From: an uncultured euryarchaeote
GTDB lineage: Archaea > Thermoplasmatota > Poseidoniia > Poseidoniales > Thalassarchaeaceae
Direction: 5' to 3'
Assembly (NCBI GenBank): GCA_937901365.1
Contig: CALCEF010000003.1
Coordinates: 1-22,124, forward strand
Length of the DNA: 22,124 bases
Positions 7,501 through 17,243 of the stretch are shown here, piece by piece. How positions within the stretch are numbered: the first letter of the stretch is position 1; every line of letters starts with the position of its first letter. Under the pieces are notes generated by a model. It made no database searches and was not told the origin of the DNA. It saw nothing but the letters and a program-made list of their open reading frames with translations. The translations under genes were made by a program, and so were the position numbers.

Positions 7501-10500
7501 TCAGGAACTTCCCTCCTCAACAAAGGTGTTTACATCGGCTTGGCAATTTCGGCAAATCACCAAAGAGGAGGCGCTGCAAACATACCCAGATTCGTGGTAC
7601 CGAGCGCCACATCCAGGACATGCTCTGCGCTTACCCTCAATTGGTTTGTTGCAGCCCCAACAGACAACCCCTACTGCAGGTTTAGGTGCACTCACAGCAG
7701 TTTGGTTTGCAGCGAACGCTGCGGGTGAAGGTGGAGACCTTGAAGGAGGCGCATCGACGTTCCGCAGACGAACAATGAGCAACCCCGCAACGACGAGCCC
7801 GGCGACGATGAATACTAGCAAACCGACGACTGCCAATGTCGTACCCGTGCCGCCACCGGAACTACGCGATGGGTCTGCTGCAACATCAACGGTGGTAGCG
7901 TGAGTTGAACCAGGGATGTTTGAATTCTCAAATCCAACACCGATTGTAACCTCACCAGGAGTATTTGGAGTGATTTGAATACGGATGCTCTGTGATTCCC
8001 CAATAGCCAAATCGACAACGTCTGTTCCTTCTACATCAGCAGGACAATCACCGGGATGATCGATGATGAGGCGCTCTTGGATCACAGTGTTTCCAGTGTT
8101 GAGAATTTCAAGGTGGAACAGAGTGGATTTCCCTTCAATGGATTCGTCGATTGAAAGCGTAGTCCAAACTACACTCGGATTCGAGGCCACCGGAACCAAT
8201 GCACTCGCAGAGCGTTCAATACCATCGGCATCGATGGTTAAACCGATTTCAGGTTGCCATCCAGCCATCGCAAAATTTGGTGCGATGATGATGCAATTAA
8301 CCTCAGCAGAACCTCCTGCAGCAACCTCTCCAACGGGGTCACAGATTCCTTCCCAAGTCGAGTCTGGTAAGTCGATGTTCAAGTTAGGCGTCCAATCGGA
8401 ACTGCCATCATTGAAAATGAGCCACCGTCCGACAAAACCCGGAGTCCCAACCGGAATTTCAGAGATGGATTCACCTTGTGAGTTGGTAAACCCGGTCAAT
8501 GTCAGTACGGGTTTGGCTTCTTCGACAACGTCCAATTGGCCTTCCCATGTAATTCGATAACCGTCCTGTGTGGTTAGATGCAGCGTCAGTGGACCACCTA
8601 CCGCCAAACCATTGCCTTCGAGACCCAGCATGTATGATGCTGACTCACCAGCAGGAATCGTGATTGAATTTGAACCCGCGATTACCGACCAACCGCCGGG
8701 TCGAGAATCGACATTGGGCATAAGGGTCAATTCGGTATTGCCTTGATTTGAAATCGTATACTGAAGATAGACTGTAGAATCAGGGCGAAGTACGCTTGGG
8801 GTCGACTCAAATTCGATAAATGCCGAATCATATTCGATGACCTCCATTGGAATCGTGTACGACCATGATTTGGTTGGATCCACTTGCGATGTTACGCGTA
8901 AAATTCCTTGATATGTCTGTCCAGCAGGAGGTGGTACTCCCAATTGAGGCGTGACGGTCATCTCGACGGTGCGAGCGCCATCCACGGGAATGGCCCCAGT
9001 TGAACCCGATGCCGCATCGATGGATGAACCCAAATTGTCGAGGCCGACCCACCAACCGATTGGTGATTCAATGAACAAATTGTAACCCTGTTGTCCATTT
9101 CCATTGTTTTGAACATCGATCTCAAACGCAGTAGGTGAAGCAGGGTGAATCTGCAATGTAGAGAATGGTGCTTGGAAAGATACCTCTGGTAAAATGGGTA
9201 CACTGAGAGTCAAAGTCAGTGGGAATTCGATATCGTTGTCATCATCTCTAGCAGTCACGGTCAATTGGTAGAGGCCCGGGGCAGGGGATTCGTCATGAAC
9301 AAGTGTAAAACCAACCGAGGCGGCTTCTGAACCATCCAGTTCAAAGCTGGTTTGGGTAAAAGATGTGAACCAGCCAGTCATCATTTGTCCATTGTTGATT
9401 CGCATCGCTGTCGATGCGCTAATCGAGGCATTGGTCGAGATTAGAGCTGTATTTCGAATCTGCAGTTGCCATTCTGTGCTGGTTTCGGTAGCTTGCTCGA
9501 TTTCTAACACTGTTTCAGAGGTTGAAACACGTACACCCGGCGCGCTGACCGCAACGGGGATTTCAAACAGGTTGTTATCTTCATCAATCTCTTCTTCGAG
9601 ATTATCCGGATCTATTCGAATCGTGATGCCCTGTGTGCCTTCGTTGATCGGAGTCCAATCCCATGTAACCCAACGAATCATTCCCGGGCCAATGTCAATC
9701 TCAACATCCCCGAGGTTTTGAGTGCCTGCAATGGCCTCTACACGCAGCCCGTCAGCACTGCCGCCACCTTGATTTTCAATTTGGATTGAAATCTGACAGA
9801 CCTCATTGACCTGAGGGATTGCTGTCGACAATTGGAAGGAGGTTGGAATCGGTAAGGGGTCACTGCGCAAATCGTTGACACCAGCTCCACGCACTGCGAG
9901 CGCGAACGGTTGGTCGCTGCGTTGTCCACCGTGGGCAACATCCGTAATTTCAACGGTCCAAACACCAGAGGCTGCTTGGTCGATCAATACGACTTCGACG
10001 TTGTTTACATCATCTGCATCGCCGCCGGTCGTCGAACGACCATTGGCGAAATCATTACCCTTGTAGACAGTTCCATCTGGTGCGGTTATGACCATGTCCA
10101 GATTGTTTTGCAATTGAGTTGAAGCCCATGTGCTTCCCGGGTAATCAGACCAAGTTAGGACTGCCTTGAATGGTGTGTTCCCTCGACTGAGGTTGAACTG
10201 GTACTCACGTGTTTGACCACTGCGTATCGTATTTCGATCATCCACCCAAACACCCGTATCGGTTCCAGGGATCAAGGAATTGGCCAGATTGACACGGCCC
10301 CAGCCCTCATTCATGTTCGGAATATCGCGACTACCGGTATCCTCAGCGCCGAGAATTAGCATTCCTTTGATGAGGGCCCCTTGTGGCGATGGTCGACCTG
10401 CAACCTCCATCAGATATTCGCGGATTAGAACGGATGCTCCGGCAGCATTGGGGGCAGCCATTGAGGTTCCACTGTATTCCAAATACCATTGACTGGTCCA

Positions 10501-12075
10501 TGTAGAACCGGATGTGTCACTTGCATCTTGGCTGCGGCAGGAACGAACCCATGAACCGGGTGCAGTGACATCAGGCTTGATTCGGCCATCATCGGTGGGT
10601 CCACGACTGCTCCCTTCCGACAATGTGCTTGGAGCTCCACCACCGCGATTGTGATGATTTCCAACCGCCACGATGTTCTTCGCGGTTGCCGGTGGTGTAA
10701 TCGTATCTGAATCAGGACCATCGTTGCCAGCGGAGACTAGAACCAACATGCCATTGTAGGACCAAAATTGATCATACTGGCTGGTGCGACTGTCCGCATC
10801 TTCACTACTCGTCGTGTATTCTCCGTAGTATCCAGATGTTCCCCATGAATTCGTGTGGATGTATGAATTGCCTTCGTAGGCCTTGCGAACAAGGGTGTCC
10901 ATACTGACACCTCCGAAATTCCCAGAACTGTCATCCTCCATCGCTTGGAAACGGAGTGTAGCTTGTGGAGCAACGCCAGCATACCCGCCTCGGCTGCCAT
11001 TCCCAAGTACTGTACAAGCCACGTGTGTTCCGTGGCCTGAATGTTGATCCTCAGTTGATGAATCTCCCCAAATCACTGATTCTACATGCTGAATTCGGCC
11101 ATCGAAATCGCCGTGATCACGATCGATTCCAGAATCGGCTACGGTTACGCTATGGCCGCTACCATTCAGTCCAACAACAAAGTAATTCGATACATCATCG
11201 GCCCGCATGTGTCCGATTGCAACGTTGTTGTCAATACTGAACACGGGCTCAAGACTGAGCCAAGAAAGGGCGGGTTCTGCGGCAACAGTAGCAATGTCGT
11301 CCAGTGAAAGTATTCCATGATGCCTGCCGGTGTCAATGGGGCGATGAGATGTGAGGTAGGTCGCTGCAGTGCTGTCTAGGTCCCCCATCAGGCCAGGCAG
11401 TCGGACATGGTCCAGTGGAGTTCCCAGATCTGCAAGCCTCCAACCTGACAATTGCACCGATGTTGCTGGGGTGGAAGAGAGGGATAGTTCAGATGCTTCA
11501 GAGAGCAGTTCGCTCACGTGACGGTCGACCATGAATGCCAATGGCAATGGATGAATGGATGCAACTTCTGGAAGTGCTGAGGCGGCCGCAATGGATTGTG
11601 GGTGACCCTGAATCAGGAATCCCGAGGGTGGAATGTGAGCTCGAACTTCAATGCCTGGTAAATCGGTGAGAGCAACCCGCCCTTGCCACAACCCCACATC
11701 TCCTTCGATGAGAATGAGAGCGATGTCGGCTCGGATTTCGGTCAATACTTCTGGGACCTCGACTTCGGATTGCAGTCCATCGACTGTGAACAATCCGATG
11801 TGGGTGTCAGCGGTCGTTTCACGAATCTTCTCCTCACCATCCCAACTTGCGGATGGATGAGCGCTACCGATGCTGTCCGGATCTGGTGTGATTACGATAC
11901 GCTCTATACCGGTTGTACCCTCTTCAATCGTTTCAGCAATCGGTTCTATTGGAGGCGCGAAAGGAGCCGCGCTAGACAGCAATAGAACAGCGAGAATACA
12001 GAGAACTGTTCGATGTCGCATGCGGCTCCCTAACGGTGGGGGTTGCCGAGACCGCTTTCTATCTTCCCTGCTCAT
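7501..12075 (-). CDS. Membrane-anchored subtilisin-family (S8) protease with C-terminal zinc finger
   Basis: Exported serine endopeptidase of about 1524 residues. The start is the ATG behind AGGTG at a five-base spacing. An in-frame GTG lies ten codons upstream, and an ATG 18 codons downstream would give a shorter signal peptide (MRHRTVLCILAVLLLSSAAP). Order: signal peptide; a propeptide-like region to about residue 280; the S8 catalytic domain (about 280-600) with Asp314 in TVADSGIDRDHGD, His348 in SGHGTHVAC, oxyanion Asn451 in SAGNDGP and Ser538 in SGTSMAAPN; a jelly-roll like that of KP-43-type subtilases (about 618-730, WSDYPGS, NNLDMVITAPDG); a CARDB domain (about 745-842); several NEW3-like Ig modules to about 1400; a membrane helix (about 1412-1435); a Pro/Ala linker; and a cytoplasmic C-x2-C-x10-C-x2-C-x4-H-x5-C-x7-C-x2-C finger. 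The catalytic set is complete. Probable role is breakdown or maturation of proteins at the cell surface; the finger's role is unknown. Confidence 0.93.
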   Translation of the reverse strand: MSREDRKRSRQPPPLGSRMRHRTVLCILAVLLLSSAAPFAPPIEPIAETIEEGTTGIERIVITPDPDSIGSAHPSASWDGEEKIRETTADTHIGLFTVDGLQSEVEVPEVLTEIRADIALILIEGDVGLWQGRVALTDLPGIEVRAHIPPSGFLIQGHPQSIAAASALPEVASIHPLPLAFMVDRHVSELLSEASELSLSSTPATSVQLSGWRLADLGTPLDHVRLPGLMGDLDSTAATYLTSHRPIDTGRHHGILSLDDIATVAAEPALSWLSLEPVFSIDNNVAIGHMRADDVSNYFVVGLNGSGHSVTVADSGIDRDHGDFDGRIQHVESVIWGDSSTEDQHSGHGTHVACTVLGNGSRGGYAGVAPQATLRFQAMEDDSSGNFGGVSMDTLVRKAYEGNSYIHTNSWGTSGYYGEYTTSSEDADSRTSQYDQFWSYNGMLVLVSAGNDGPDSDTITPPATAKNIVAVGNHHNRGGGAPSTLSEGSSRGPTDDGRIKPDVTAPGSWVRSCRSQDASDTSGSTWTSQWYLEYSGTSMAAPNAAGASVLIREYLMEVAGRPSPQGALIKGMLILGAEDTGSRDIPNMNEGWGRVNLANSLIPGTDTGVWVDDRNTIRSGQTREYQFNLSRGNTPFKAVLTWSDYPGSTWASTQLQNNLDMVITAPDGTVYKGNDFANGRSTTGGDADDVNNVEVVLIDQAASGVWTVEITDVAHGGQRSDQPFALAVRGAGVNDLRSDPLPIPTSFQLSTAIPQVNEVCQISIQIENQGGGSADGLRVEAIAGTQNLGDVEIDIGPGMIRWVTWDWTPINEGTQGITIRIDPDNLEEEIDEDNNLFEIPVAVSAPGVRVSTSETVLEIEQATETSTEWQLQIRNTALISTNASISASTAMRINNGQMMTGWFTSFTQTSFELDGSEAASVGFTLVHDESPAPGLYQLTVTARDDDNDIEFPLTLTLSVPILPEVSFQAPFSTLQIHPASPTAFEIDVQNNGNGQQGYNLFIESPIGWWVGLDNLGSSIDAASGSTGAIPVDGARTVEMTVTPQLGVPPPAGQTYQGILRVTSQVDPTKSWSYTIPMEVIEYDSAFIEFESTPSVLRPDSTVYLQYTISNQGNTELTLMPNVDSRPGGWSVIAGSNSITIPAGESASYMLGLEGNGLAVGGPLTLHLTTQDGYRITWEGQLDVVEEAKPVLTLTGFTNSQGESISEIPVGTPGFVGRWLIFNDGSSDWTPNLNIDLPDSTWEGICDPVGEVAAGGSAEVNCIIIAPNFAMAGWQPEIGLTIDADGIERSASALVPVASNPSVVWTTLSIDESIEGKSTLFHLEILNTGNTVIQERLIIDHPGDCPADVEGTDVVDLAIGESQSIRIQITPNTPGEVTIGVGFENSNIPGSTHATTVDVAADPSRSSGGGTGTTLAVVGLLVFIVAGLVVAGLLIVRLRNVDAPPSRSPPSPAAFAANQTAVSAPKPAVGVVCWGCNKPIEGKRRACPGCGARYHESGYVCSASSLVICRNCQADVNTFVEEGSS

Positions 12076-12080
12076 GACGA

Positions 12081-12085
12081 CACCT
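12081..12085 (-). promoter_or_regulatory. Ribosome binding site that decides the protease start
   Basis: AGGTG on the minus strand, five bases before the ATG at 12075. It supports this start over the GTG ten codons upstream, which would overlap the preceding gene and has no such site. Confidence 0.55.
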
Positions 12086-12095
12086 ATGGTGTCGT

Positions 12096-12770
12096 TCAGA
12101 ACCACTGACGCTCTGCATCGAGGGTGTGAGTTTCAAAGGTGTAATCCCCAACTTCAATGATCCAAGACTGCTTGGCTACCGCGCCATCATAATTCTCGTA
12201 ATCGAGTGTGATTTCGATGATATACAACTCCCAAATGGACTCACCAGTGATGACCAATTCGAGATCGTCACCAGCAATCGAGGTATGTGCCAGCAACGAT
12301 ACAGGACCAAATTGTGTTGAATTCAGAACTTCACCGTCTTGATTTGAAAAGGATGCATCGACCTCTACATTGGCGATTGGGCGACTTCCAAAGTTGTGAA
12401 CTTGAATCAATACCACGTGACCTGGGCCACCTTGCTTGTAGACGACTTCAACATCGACAGCGTCCCTTGGAACAACCCAGAAACCGAGGGCAAAGACACT
12501 GAACATTAGTGCGGCCATGAATACCGATGCGAGTACGACGCGAGTCGGTGTGACGAGGCCGACGACATCCTGAGCACGAGCGTAGGCCTGTTCGGCCAAT
12601 TCCCTTTGCTCATCTGTGGGTTCAAAATCGTCTTTGATGATTTTTTTCTTCATCCGCTTGATTCGATCCGTAAGGCTGATTTTTCCGTCATCAGCAGCCT
12701 CCAAGTCAGGATTTTCCGGGTCACCAACTAGGGTGTACATGCCTTCGATTTCTTCATCTTTCTTCGCCAT
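12096..12770 (-). CDS. Single-pass membrane protein with small extracellular beta domain
   Basis: Not recognised as a named family. The 224 residues have a charged cytoplasmic N-terminal part (about 1-75, with a basic patch RIKRMKKKIIK and a helical segment), one membrane helix (about 77-100, VVLASVFMAALMFSVFALGFWVV), and about 120 extracellular residues predicted as beta strands (VVLIQVHNFGSRPIANVEVD resembles a FxxG-type Ig-like fold). The helix has no cleavage site, so the protein is probably N-in, C-out. Its ATG lies five bases after the end of the giant upstream gene, whose TGA stop is part of the site GGGGTGA, so the two are translationally coupled. The protease gene starts 20 bases after its stop. 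It may be an assembly or anchoring partner of these two exported proteins; that is inference from context. Confidence 0.8.
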   Translation of the reverse strand: MAKKDEEIEGMYTLVGDPENPDLEAADDGKISLTDRIKRMKKKIIKDDFEPTDEQRELAEQAYARAQDVVGLVTPTRVVLASVFMAALMFSVFALGFWVVPRDAVDVEVVYKQGGPGHVVLIQVHNFGSRPIANVEVDASFSNQDGEVLNSTQFGPVSLLAHTSIAGDDLELVITGESIWELYIIEITLDYENYDGAVAKQSWIIEVGDYTFETHTLDAERQWF

Positions 12771-12774
12771 GTTT

Positions 12775-15700
12775 TCACCCCGTCAGTGTGGCCACTCCCG
12801 TGACGATTGCTGTGGTCAATGGTTCGGGCAATAGATAGTGCGTAGTTTGCCCTTTGAAGCCCATCAAATTGAGGATAGAGAGGTCGGATGCAAGTCCGTT
12901 GACACCGACGGTTGTACCTGTCGGTACACCGCCTGTGATCTGTGCGTCAATCAAGACGGCGCGGCCATCAAATGAGGTGTCTCCGATTTCGACCGTGGCT
13001 CTTGCGTTGGCAATAATTCGGCCGCCACGAACATCCTCGATTTTGAAAATTGGATAGGGGCCGATGTTGTTGAATTGGATGGTGGCGCTTTTGAGATTCT
13101 CACCTGCGGCTTCGAGTTGTTCAAGCCAAACTCCTGGTTGGGCAGGCACATCGTTCTGACGCAAATAGAGTCGTTCGATTCCAGCACCGCTGCTGGTGAC
13201 CCTCAACCCAAAGTCCGATGTGGGTTCGATACTCATGTGACTGGCAAGATTTTCGGCCAAAAGTAGACTATCTCCACGTGCTTCTATCGCGCGTCCAGCT
13301 GTTGAAATGAAGAGATCCATCCCGGGGCCCGATGATGAGAATACCAAAGTTGACATTCCTTGGAATGAAACTGGTTTTGTGATGTCGAATACATCAGACG
13401 GTGCCGTGGAGAGATTCATTTGTCTAGGCAATTCATGCAAGAACACAGTCGCGGGCCACCATTTTCCTACAGTGAATCTGTTCATCTGAAGCATCAATGA
13501 ATCAATGGACAGTCCTGTTCCGGTGTCCTCGGCTTCCATCCCAACTGAAACCATCGAACCTAGGGATGCTGTCATGTCAAGTTGTTCAGGTATACCTTGC
13601 AAGAGCAATTCGTATCGTGTTGATTGGGTTCGATCGAGTAATGTCGCATGGATTGCATCTAATGACGTGCTCATCTGATAATTGCTGAACACAGACAATT
13701 GTGGCACGACTGGACGATAATCGGTGGTGATTTGGGTTTCAACCTTCAAATTCGTAGATTGCCCGGGCTCAAATCCGAGTAGCATCAAATGTAAATCTCG
13801 GCCATTGTAATTGTTGACTTCAACCATGAATTCAGGGTTTGCCGGTAGCCATCCATCCAATTCAATATCGATATCCCAACGATCTGTAACGCTGAGATTT
13901 TGGTAATCGATTGAGAGGTCGATTGTCGGGGCTAAACCGGGCAACCAAACTCGTGAATGGAAGGCGGTGTGATTGTCTTCGGCAAGATCGGCTTCTACAG
14001 ATATACCGTGCAACCATTCGGGCTCCTCAAGTGCCATCCGCCCTTGTTGGGCATCGACGATAAGGTCGAACTCTTGATCTGCGTTGAGTTCGATACCGAA
14101 TGAAAAGTCTGAGCGTTGATCATCGATAGCACCGCCGGTGACACTTGTTACCAATTCGCCGAGCATTCCATTGACACTCTGTCCGAAATCAGTGAATCCT
14201 GCGAGGAAGAAGGCGATTCCCGCCAATCCCTCATCTGTCGTAAATTGGGGGACTTCAAGGGCGCTGGCTTCCCCAACACCACCCTGTGGAACCTCAAATG
14301 CGAGATTTGAGGGAAGGGGGTCGACCAGAACATGTGCTGTCAAACCATCAGCAGGTGACTCATGAGTTGTCTGGTCAACAATGACCGCTTGGAATGGAGA
14401 ATCTCCCGGTCCGACAAGGAATCCTGTACCTCGGCCAGCTTCACCTGCGACACCAGGCATTTCAGCACCGAGGAAACCAACCTCAGTAATTCCGTGTACA
14501 CGCGCTGAAAGTGTAGCCTCGCTCAAATCTTGATTCTGCATGAACAAGAAATGATCACCATCCATGGTCTTGGGATCGGTCGCGTTGGATATCATGAGTG
14601 ATAGCGAACCGATTGGAGTTTCAGAAATCCAAGATACGTCATCACCGATGGCCATCGAAAAGTTCCCTGGTAGGATATCGATGTCCAACACTTGGCGTTG
14701 AATGCCTTCACGCCCTGCATATACGATTTCAGCGATGTCGCGATCTGAAGAGAATGTCAGTTGACTCTCTGATACACTAATGTCGAGAGATGCAGGGTGA
14801 TCAGAAAGGTGTACATATTGGAAATCGCTGTTTGGAATGTCGATGTTTCCAAACTCATCGTCTTCGTGTTCAAGGAACAATACTCGAAGTGGATCACCTC
14901 CGATTGCTCCCATCGAAATTTGTTGCGATTGGGCATCGGCATCATCGATGATGTGTAGAGAATGTAGCCCTTCGTGGTGTAAACTCATGGCGATGGGTAC
15001 CAATTTGTCCACTTGGCCGTGACGACCCTGAACGACGGTTGTAGTCTTGTCATCGGCTAATATCAGATGTGGACCATAGGCAACCGGAATGTCGGTAGAG
15101 CCCATCACCAATTGCAAGACGCCGATCGGCATCGGTTGGCGACCGACTTCGAAATCTGTTAGCATCTCAAGATGAATTGCAGTACCTTGGGTCGCACTGC
15201 CGGTGCTACCGCTAATCACGTCGACCAAAGCATTGGGAATGCTGTTGACGATGTTCGAAATATCGACGAAAATATCGACGACTGCAAGAATGGTTACATC
15301 GAGAATTCTTGACAAAATATCGAGGCTGTCGTCGAGTGTCCCCACCTCTTGTTCCTCACTTCCTCCGAGCCAGAAATCACCGTAAAGCAGGAGGCCTGTT
15401 GGCAAATCCTCAGCATACATTCGGGTCTTGCGGTGATCGGTTTCTACACCTTCACGTTGGAACCATGAAACATAATCCAGAGCTGTCAGCGACTGTGTTG
15501 AGCGAAGAAGCACCAGTGTATTGGGTGGGTTCTGTGGGTCGATTGGCAGTGTTGGGTCGTTGACGTTAGGGGACGAATCTCGAGTGAAATTCTTGATTCC
15601 TAATATGAGAGAAAGGCGACTGGGGATTTGACCTGGAAGTTCCGGGTTGGATGCGCTGCCAAGCATCTGGAAACAGCGCTCAATTTCAGTGGGTGTCATG

Positions 15701-17163
15701 GTCCCAGAAGGCATGCCTCGAAGCCATGCCAATGTTTCGGTAACGTTTCCATATGGCTCCGATGCACTCTCTCTGTAAGCGCTTCTATTCTCATGGAAAT
15801 GAAGCCAGAGATCGGCTCGCTCATCCGCATAATATTCGATTGAGGTCAGACCATCTTCACCAACCGTTCCAGAACCTGTCGGGAGAACATTATCCGTTCG
15901 TATGGTTAAATCGACAATCGATGGTAAGTGATAACTGGTCGAGGTAGGGTGTACGCCGACTTCAAGGTAGGACAATTCCCAGATGTCTCGCTGGTTGTTA
16001 TCTTCAGGTGAGAAGTGCCCATACCCAAATCCGACTCCGATTCTACAATCATGATCCCATGATGAGTTGAGATGGTATGCGGGTTGGTAATGTCCTGGAC
16101 ATTGGGTTTGCCCATCGTTGTCGATTTGAATTGAAATTGGGGCTGAAAGAGCGGCAATTGTAATGCCTGTGTCATCCACATTCGGAGTACCTGAAGAAAA
16201 GCCTGAGGCGAGGAGAACCAAGGCGGTAATAACCTCGGAGCCGGCGGCGGACAAATCGAACCAAAATCGCTCAAATCCGACCTGCAAGGCCCAATCTGAA
16301 GGAGGGATGGTGAAATGGGAATCGATGAGCCAGACGTAAGATTCACCGGATGCGGTTGGATTGATTCCATAGGCGAAGGGTTTGAGCAGTGAGACCTCAA
16401 GTGATTCCATTACACTCCAAATTTGATCTGATGGGTTGATGACCTCGACGCGATATTCGATTGAAGGTTCAAGCCACAATTGTGTTGGTGGACTCCCGAG
16501 TAGGCCCCAACCTTCACCGGGTGTGAGGTCAAAACCAATCGTCAGCCCCACTCGAATATCCGGGTTTTCCACCGTGGTCGTACTGGGATCATCATCTCCA
16601 TCGATGTCAATCTCATGCATCAATGGGTCTTGGCTGAATAAACTCAGAAGCGATGATGAAAAGGGAACGACGGTGAATTTCTCGTGGTGAGGGCCGTTGT
16701 TCTGGGCTTGATATTCCGACCAGATGACATAATCTGTCAAATTGACCAACGTCCCCCAAATGGTGTCAACCAATCCAGGGGGTGCATCTTCACCCAGCAG
16801 AATATCGATTGGTTCAGGATGTTCAACACCTTCGGGACTCGACGATTCCACACTTAACCCATCGAGAGCTGTTTCAATATGCGTCAGTGGATCCTGTGAA
16901 CCGATTGAACGCACACCGTTGCGAACTGGGGCAAGCGCGTTCTCTGCTTGAAGTTCAATTTGGTCGCTGTCCAACATCAAATCACGAGTGTTTAGAACAT
17001 CATGCAATTCAGCAATTATTCCGAAATCTTCGGCATTGACTTGAGCAGCCTGTACCGCCATGAATGGGCTCAACAGGGGGAGAACAAGGACGAGAACAAG
17101 TGCCAAACTGGTTCGGTCCCGAGCGCGAGGCGCTGCCAGAATCAGACGCGTGCTATCCCCCAT
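12775..17163 (-). CDS. Giant secreted protein of unknown function with recurring (L/I)P-x-x-(hydrophobic) beta motifs
   Basis: About 1462 residues with an N-terminal signal sequence (TSLALVLVLVLPLLSPFMAVQA) and no domain I recognise. The ATG is chosen; the frame is open upstream to GTG codons six and four codons earlier, one of which has GGAG nine bases away, so the exact start is uncertain. The body looks beta-rich with almost no cysteine (four in total, three of them in about residues 361-503) and many acidic residues. A short pattern recurs: IPSRLSLIL, LPTGLLLY, HPASLDISV, LPGNFSMAI, LPSNLAFEV, IPEQLDMTA, LPRQMNLST. The C terminus ends LTTAIVTGVATLTG, too short and weak to be a confident membrane anchor, so it may be released, held by partners, or lipid-associated. 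It sits in tight operon spacing with the 224-residue membrane protein and the protease. Confidence 0.8.
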   Translation of the reverse strand: MGDSTRLILAAPRARDRTSLALVLVLVLPLLSPFMAVQAAQVNAEDFGIIAELHDVLNTRDLMLDSDQIELQAENALAPVRNGVRSIGSQDPLTHIETALDGLSVESSSPEGVEHPEPIDILLGEDAPPGLVDTIWGTLVNLTDYVIWSEYQAQNNGPHHEKFTVVPFSSSLLSLFSQDPLMHEIDIDGDDDPSTTTVENPDIRVGLTIGFDLTPGEGWGLLGSPPTQLWLEPSIEYRVEVINPSDQIWSVMESLEVSLLKPFAYGINPTASGESYVWLIDSHFTIPPSDWALQVGFERFWFDLSAAGSEVITALVLLASGFSSGTPNVDDTGITIAALSAPISIQIDNDGQTQCPGHYQPAYHLNSSWDHDCRIGVGFGYGHFSPEDNNQRDIWELSYLEVGVHPTSTSYHLPSIVDLTIRTDNVLPTGSGTVGEDGLTSIEYYADERADLWLHFHENRSAYRESASEPYGNVTETLAWLRGMPSGTMTPTEIERCFQMLGSASNPELPGQIPSRLSLILGIKNFTRDSSPNVNDPTLPIDPQNPPNTLVLLRSTQSLTALDYVSWFQREGVETDHRKTRMYAEDLPTGLLLYGDFWLGGSEEQEVGTLDDSLDILSRILDVTILAVVDIFVDISNIVNSIPNALVDVISGSTGSATQGTAIHLEMLTDFEVGRQPMPIGVLQLVMGSTDIPVAYGPHLILADDKTTTVVQGRHGQVDKLVPIAMSLHHEGLHSLHIIDDADAQSQQISMGAIGGDPLRVLFLEHEDDEFGNIDIPNSDFQYVHLSDHPASLDISVSESQLTFSSDRDIAEIVYAGREGIQRQVLDIDILPGNFSMAIGDDVSWISETPIGSLSLMISNATDPKTMDGDHFLFMQNQDLSEATLSARVHGITEVGFLGAEMPGVAGEAGRGTGFLVGPGDSPFQAVIVDQTTHESPADGLTAHVLVDPLPSNLAFEVPQGGVGEASALEVPQFTTDEGLAGIAFFLAGFTDFGQSVNGMLGELVTSVTGGAIDDQRSDFSFGIELNADQEFDLIVDAQQGRMALEEPEWLHGISVEADLAEDNHTAFHSRVWLPGLAPTIDLSIDYQNLSVTDRWDIDIELDGWLPANPEFMVEVNNYNGRDLHLMLLGFEPGQSTNLKVETQITTDYRPVVPQLSVFSNYQMSTSLDAIHATLLDRTQSTRYELLLQGIPEQLDMTASLGSMVSVGMEAEDTGTGLSIDSLMLQMNRFTVGKWWPATVFLHELPRQMNLSTAPSDVFDITKPVSFQGMSTLVFSSSGPGMDLFISTAGRAIEARGDSLLLAENLASHMSIEPTSDFGLRVTSSGAGIERLYLRQNDVPAQPGVWLEQLEAAGENLKSATIQFNNIGPYPIFKIEDVRGGRIIANARATVEIGDTSFDGRAVLIDAQITGGVPTGTTVGVNGLASDLSILNLMGFKGQTTHYLLPEPLTTAIVTGVATLTG

Positions 17164-17193
17164 GATGGTATACACTGCCACTTGCTCCGTCTA

Positions 17194-17210
17194 AAGGGTC
17201 TCCGACCCTT
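17194..17210 (-). terminator. Perfect 7-bp hairpin between two envelope genes
   Basis: AAGGGTC, loop GGA, GACCCTT on the minus strand, followed by TTAGACGG. It lies 34 bases after the stop of the PKD surface protein and about 30 bases before the giant secreted protein. The T-run is very short, so it may be a weak terminator, a processing site or a leader structure. Confidence 0.35.
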
Positions 17211-17243
17211 GTGCGCGAGGGATGGGGGTTCCAAAGGCGGTTC

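Noticed and set aside
12076..12105. Protease start at the upstream GTG, overlapping the previous gene
   Set aside because: It has no ribosome binding site, whereas the ATG ten codons later has AGGTG at good spacing.
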